Shown here: positions 56,126 to 56,830 of the stretch, one piece after another
How the letters are laid out: every line of letters begins with the position of its first letter
How positions within the stretch are numbered: position 1 is the first letter of the stretch
Origin: Oscillospiraceae bacterium
Lineage (GTDB): Bacteria; Bacillota; Clostridia; Oscillospirales; Ruminococcaceae
Direction of reading: 5' to 3'
Length of the DNA stretch: 56,830 nucleotides
NCBI GenBank assembly: GCA_029007035.1
Contig: JAQXHC010000027.1
Span: 1-56,830, forward strand
Translations under genes and position numbers: made by a program
The notes under the pieces: model-generated
What the model was told of the DNA's origin: nothing
Seen by the model: the letters and a program-made list of their open reading frames with translations, nothing else
Database searches by the model: none

Positions 56126-56827
56126 TTGGAAGAACGTCTTGAACTTCAGAAAAAATATTTTGAATCAGGAATTGAATCATTGGATGAAAAAGAAATTCTA
56201 TGTCTTATCCTGTCTCTTTCATCCGCAGATTTTCATGATGCTGCTGACCGTCTTATCAACGAATACGGCAGTCTTAAAATCATTGAGGACGCCGACTCTC
56301 ATCTTCTTATTAAACGAACAGGTCTTGATGTCCGCTCCGCCGTACTGCTGAAAATGATTCCGGAAATAAGCCGTCTTTATTCCATAAAAGGTAAAAAAAT
56401 CGTCTCGCTCCGCAGTTCCGGAACTGCAGCCGAATACTTTTCCGATTTCTTTATCGGATGCCGCGATGAACAGCTTGCGGCAGTATGTACCGACAAAAAG
56501 CTTAATATTATCTCTTCCGCAGTGATTTCATGCGGCTCGGCAGCTTCGGTAAAAAGCTCATGCAGTAAAATCGTCTCATTCGCGCTGGATTCCGGCGCGG
56601 ACTGCATGATTATTGCTCACAATCACCCCAACGGACGGGCTGTTCCATCTCCGGGCGACTATGCTTCAACGGAGATGCTTTCCAGCGCACTGAAACGTCT
56701 CGGGATTGCACTTCTCGACCATATTATCATCGACACGGACGGAACTGTATCAATGAGGTCACTGCCCTCCCCACTTTCGCTAGGCGGAGAAAACAGCTTC
56801 GGCTATCGCACCGATCAGACCGTCTGA
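56126..56827 (+). CDS. radC: RadC-family JAMM/MPN+ protein (intact metal motif)
   Basis: 233 residues from a TTG at 56126, spaced eight bases after GGAGG. A GTG at 56117 overlaps that site and would extend the frame by three codons. The metal-binding motif AHNHPNG ... SPGD is complete, with His165, His167 and Asp178 in this numbering. RadC proteins have the fold of deubiquitinase-like metalloproteases, but their cellular substrate is unsettled. Its start lies within or next to the stop of the degenerate paralogue, so the two are translationally coupled. The gene ends three bases before the window edge. Confidence 0.93.
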   Translation: MEERLELQKKYFESGIESLDEKEILCLILSLSSADFHDAADRLINEYGSLKIIEDADSHLLIKRTGLDVRSAVLLKMIPEISRLYSIKGKKIVSLRSSGTAAEYFSDFFIGCRDEQLAAVCTDKKLNIISSAVISCGSAASVKSSCSKIVSFALDSGADCMIIAHNHPNGRAVPSPGDYASTEMLSSALKRLGIALLDHIIIDTDGTVSMRSLPSPLSLGGENSFGYRTDQTV

Positions 56828-56830
56828 CCG

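Overview
The window reads as chromosome of a Gram-positive, anaerobic, gut or rumen clostridium close to Ruminococcus. Two secreted proteins carry type I dockerins, so a cellulosome is likely. There is a complete V-type ATP synthase operon with a sodium-binding proteolipid signature, a GlgC/GlgD-type glycogen cluster, a flavodiiron protein with thioredoxin and a very small ferredoxin:thioredoxin reductase-like protein, a T-box leader, and the sporulation genes spoIIE and a spoIIM relative. Sigma-A promoters (TTGAnn, 17-18 bp, TATAAT) and AAAGGAG ribosome binding sites are unusually clear and were used to correct several start codons.

Layout. 1-4.0 kb: the end of an AraC regulator faces a GH43-CBM22-dockerin-CE1 xylan enzyme, followed by tRNA-Arg(CCU). 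4.1-5.9 kb: MscS channel and membrane-tethered metallophosphoesterase. 6.1-9.2 kb: a fused ABC exporter with its own promoter and a dyad. 9.5-12.9 kb: a GT2 polyprenyl-sugar synthase coupled to a large polytopic GT-C-like protein. 13.0-15.6 kb: ECF sigma, anti-sigma and a sortase-type surface protein. 15.7-18.5 kb: asparagine T-box, asnS and asnA. 18.9-23.0 kb: proC, SpoIIM-like, DUF624 and an LRR-dockerin protein. 23.1-28.5 kb: amidase, serine hydrolase, the redox operon FDP-FTR-trxA, and rarA. 28.5-35.5 kb: repeat elements, glyA, a half-size EamA transporter, ftsH, cca and pflA. 35.7-44.2 kb: V-ATPase genes in the order G/H-I-K-E-C-F-A-B-D. 44.6-45.4 kb: a promoter-to-terminator transcription unit of about 680 nt with no ordinary gene. 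45.5-52.6 kb: a small Cys protein, a membrane protein and glgBCDA. 52.8-56.8 kb: spoIIE and two tandem RadC-like genes.

The most unusual object is the unit at about 44,695-45,375. It is transcribed away from the V-ATPase operon and contains seven copies of a translation-initiation-like module, mostly SD, then ATG, then a stop after 1-16 codons. Two related versions alternate (A-B, gap, A-B-A-B-A), embedded in hairpins and closed by a strong terminator. I do not recognise it as a known RNA family. Other non-coding structure includes a 236-bp element with perfect 21-bp terminal inverted repeats and a scattered family of short inverted-repeat elements headed by TTAAGGCAATACCG.

All calls come from reading the sequence and recalling family features. 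No database search or folding program was run, so RNA structures and family names are inferences to that extent.
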